A stretch of 64,000 bases of DNA from Rhytidiadelphus loreus. Lineage: Eukaryota; Streptophyta; Bryopsida; Hypnales; Hylocomiaceae. The notes beneath the pieces are model-generated. The model was not told the DNA's origin and made no database searches. It was given only the letters and a program-made list of their open reading frames with translations. The stretch lies in NCBI GenBank assembly GCA_947034895.1, contig OX344765.1, positions 39,871,001-39,935,000 on the forward strand, read 5' to 3'. Below, in pieces: positions 62,000 to 64,000 of the stretch; position 1 is the first letter of the stretch; each line of letters begins with the position of its first letter. The position numbers and the translations under genes are program-made.

Positions 62000-63263
62000 C
62001 TTAGAGCAACTACACCCTTGCTCACGATACTTGACATGCTATAATTTTACATCTATTTTTGAAGAGCCCTTAAAGTGGGTTTGTTAGCACTTGTCTTTTT
62101 GTAGCTTTCAATATCTTCCCTATGATATGAGTTCAAGATTTCGTACAAAAAGGATTTGACTTCTTTTCCAAAGGGTTTGAAGTAGTTCCTAAAATGGTCG
62201 TGAATGAACTTAAGCACAAAATAAAATTGGAAGTTTGTAATTTATAAGTAGGTTGTATTTTCAAAGTTTGATTGTTCTAAAGAATGAGCACTAAATAAGA
62301 GGATTCAAAGCATTTATCTTACAATCTATGCAATCATAGTTTTTGGAATTTTTCTTCCACACATTCTTTTACTAGTCTATTGCAAAGATCTTGTGATCAG
62401 ATATACAAAAGAAATGCCATTTTCTTTTGTTTTGTTTTGCTGTTTGTATTAGAAATGGCAGTTTCAGGACTTTACGGGTTAAAGGAGTGTGTGCATGGTT
62501 TTAGCTTATTTTGGACTACACATGGCCCCCACCTATGAACAAATCTGTGAATTTCTGGAAGACAACCCTAAAGATCACAAAAGTCTATATTCCATGGGAT
62601 TTTTTTGATTCCAGTTGTATCAGGTTCCAACACAAAGTGTCTATAGAGTGAAAAATTTCACTAACCCTCAACATCGCTAATCTACATGGTTAGAGGCAAG
62701 TACCTTCACCCGTAAGCGTTCTAAAATCAAATCCATATTCAAAGTGCTTTGGGCAATGTTTCGCCCAAATAACATCGACAATAATACTTAGAAATTTAAA
62801 TAGACAATAAACGTGTTTGATGAGATTGAGCCAAGTAATATATATGTGCAAAGGCATAAGCAAGAAATGTCCAAAAATCTCCCAAAAGGATTCAGGCGTT
62901 CACGAATTAAAAGGATCTGATCCTGAGCAATCGACCATTGGAACGACAGTCAAAGCCACAAATAAACCCTACAACTGTGGTACCGAAGGAGATAAAAAGA
63001 TACCTATCGAGTCTCTTCATTGTCCACTTAAACCATCAAAATCCTGAAGAGATGAGATGAGAAGATATTTACAAGACTGAGGCTTAAATGACTTGGACAC
63101 AGCCAATACCTTGAAGACCATGATCCGTGACCAAAATTTACCTGGTTCGGTTCAAGATTACGGTACACCTAAGCTTTTAACAATAACTGAGAAGAGCAGT
63201 CCCTGGTGATTAGTCTTCATCTCCACTAGAAAAATCCCCGGAAGAAGGGAACGATAAATATAT
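62000..63263. other. Spacer between convergent gene ends
   Basis: 3' flanks of the arabinofuranosidase (+) and acetate kinase (-) genes. The plus-strand open frame at 62817-63047 has no recognisable domain and probably lies in the kinase 3' region. No further gene is supported. Confidence 0.45.
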
Positions 63264-64000
63264 TCAACTGCCCCAAGGTTTAGTATGCAGCCTCTGTGCG
63301 TCCACATTCTGCTGATGTGCGTCCACAACTTGCAGAGTTTGCTGGGCGATGGAGAGCTCCTCATCAGTTGGAATTACCAGGATCTTCACCTTTGAACCAT
63401 TCTTGTGGATCGCCTTGGCCTCTTTCAATTTCCCTTCCACATTATGAATCGGATCTAACTCGATACCAAACCCCTCCAGGCCTTCACAGATAAGTTTACG
63501 AGTCCGACCAGATGCCTCCCCAACTCCTGCACTGAAAACCAAAGCGTCGACATGTCCTTGCAGATGAAAAAAATAAGCTCCAAGATACGTGCGAATCCGA
63601 TGTACATAAACCTCAATGGCCAATTTATGCTTGGCACTGCCAGCTTCCGCCGCATCCCACACCCCTCTCAAGTCCCGCTCCCCGCACAGCCCGAGTAAGC
63701 CACTTTTCTTGTTAAGTATGTTGGTAATTTCATCCACGTTCATGCCCTTCTCAGTAGCCAGCATTTGGATTATCGCAGGGTCGATGTCACCCGATCGCGT
63801 TGCCATGACCAGCCCCTGCAGTGGAGTCATTCCCATGGATGTGTCAATGCACTTCCCACCTTTAATTGCTGCCATACTTGCTCCCGCTCCTAAGTGTAGC
63901 GCAATTATGTTCACGTCCTTTTGCGGCTTTCCGAGTATCTGAGAAGCACGACCAAGGAGGTACTCGTAGCTTGTTCCATGAAAGCCATATTTTCGTATGC
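63264..64000 (-). CDS. ACK: Acetate kinase, C-terminal part, cut by window end
   Basis: Converts acetate and ATP to acetyl phosphate and ADP, reversibly; with phosphate acetyltransferase it links acetate to acetyl-CoA. The frame is open to the right edge of the window without an intron, so about 245 C-terminal residues are seen of the roughly 400 usual. Family motifs in order: KYGFHGTSYEYL (just inside the window edge), IIALHLGAGAS, DTSMGMTPLQGLVMATRSGDID, ALVFSAGVGEAS and IPTDEELSIAQ. These include the nucleotide- and phosphate-binding loops. The tail after SIAQ is some 25 residues longer than in typical bacterial enzymes. In green algae the enzyme works in plastids or mitochondria; the targeting peptide here, if any, lies outside the window. 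The frame is intact, which argues for a functional gene. Confidence 0.93.
   Translation of the reverse strand, partial: IRKYGFHGTSYEYLLGRASQILGKPQKDVNIIALHLGAGASMAAIKGGKCIDTSMGMTPLQGLVMATRSGDIDPAIIQMLATEKGMNVDEITNILNKKSGLLGLCGERDLRGVWDAAEAGSAKHKLAIEVYVHRIRTYLGAYFFHLQGHVDALVFSAGVGEASGRTRKLICEGLEGFGIELDPIHNVEGKLKEAKAIHKNGSKVKILVIPTDEELSIAQQTLQVVDAHQQNVDAQRLHTKPWGS

Noticed and set aside
63616..63942. Plus-strand ORF opposite acetate kinase
   Set aside because: Shadow of the conserved kinase frame on the minus strand.

Overview
This is a nuclear DNA window from a land plant or close streptophyte relative. The evidence is spliced genes with GT-AG introns, plant-type telomere-like motifs (TTTAGGG), plant-only gene architectures (an ABCG24/28-type half transporter and a GH51 arabinofuranosidase of the ASD type) and a dense load of plant-type DNA transposons. 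A gene for acetate kinase, known from algae and not a usual part of seed-plant metabolism, and the very GC-rich coding sequence of triosephosphate isomerase in AT-rich surroundings, make a non-seed plant (bryophyte-like) the best guess. That is inference; the species cannot be fixed from the sequence.

Layout. 1-9.4 kb: AT-rich intergenic DNA with a composite CACTA-like element (3166-3674), a long foldback element (4348-4497), a decayed unrecognised ORF (7922-8643) and a MULE-like miniature element with a 10-bp target duplication (8861-9085). 9.4-10.6 kb: an intronless cytosolic-type triosephosphate isomerase gene behind a 38-bp tandem repeat. 10.7-28.2 kb: gene-poor, with small gene remnants, several miniature inverted-repeat elements and a 5.5-kb hAT-like foldback element (19572-25104) flanked by a perfect 8-bp duplication. 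28.3-32.4 kb: two convergent, poorly known genes, a coiled-coil ORF with a frame break (+) and a five-exon gene with a probable BAH domain (-), whose stop codons lie 38 bp apart. 35.9-45.5 kb: a 14-exon ABCG half transporter gene (1147 residues predicted); several of its introns share repeat families. 46-51.7 kb: AT-rich spacer, then a Cys-rich exon pointing away from the next gene. 51.7-62.0 kb: a 17-exon alpha-L-arabinofuranosidase gene (681 residues predicted), with hairpin-type miniature elements in its introns. 63.3-64.0 kb: the C-terminal part of an acetate kinase gene (-), cut by the window end.

The genes form no pathway together: TPI (glycolysis), the ABCG transporter (membrane export), arabinofuranosidase (cell wall) and acetate kinase (acetate/acetyl-phosphate) are ordinary neighbours in a eukaryotic chromosome. 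The unusual content is in the repeats and in the 28-32 kb gene pair. I see no rRNA, no tRNA gene and no CRISPR array. Exon boundaries were set by hand from GT/AG sites, reading phase and family similarity recalled without a database search.
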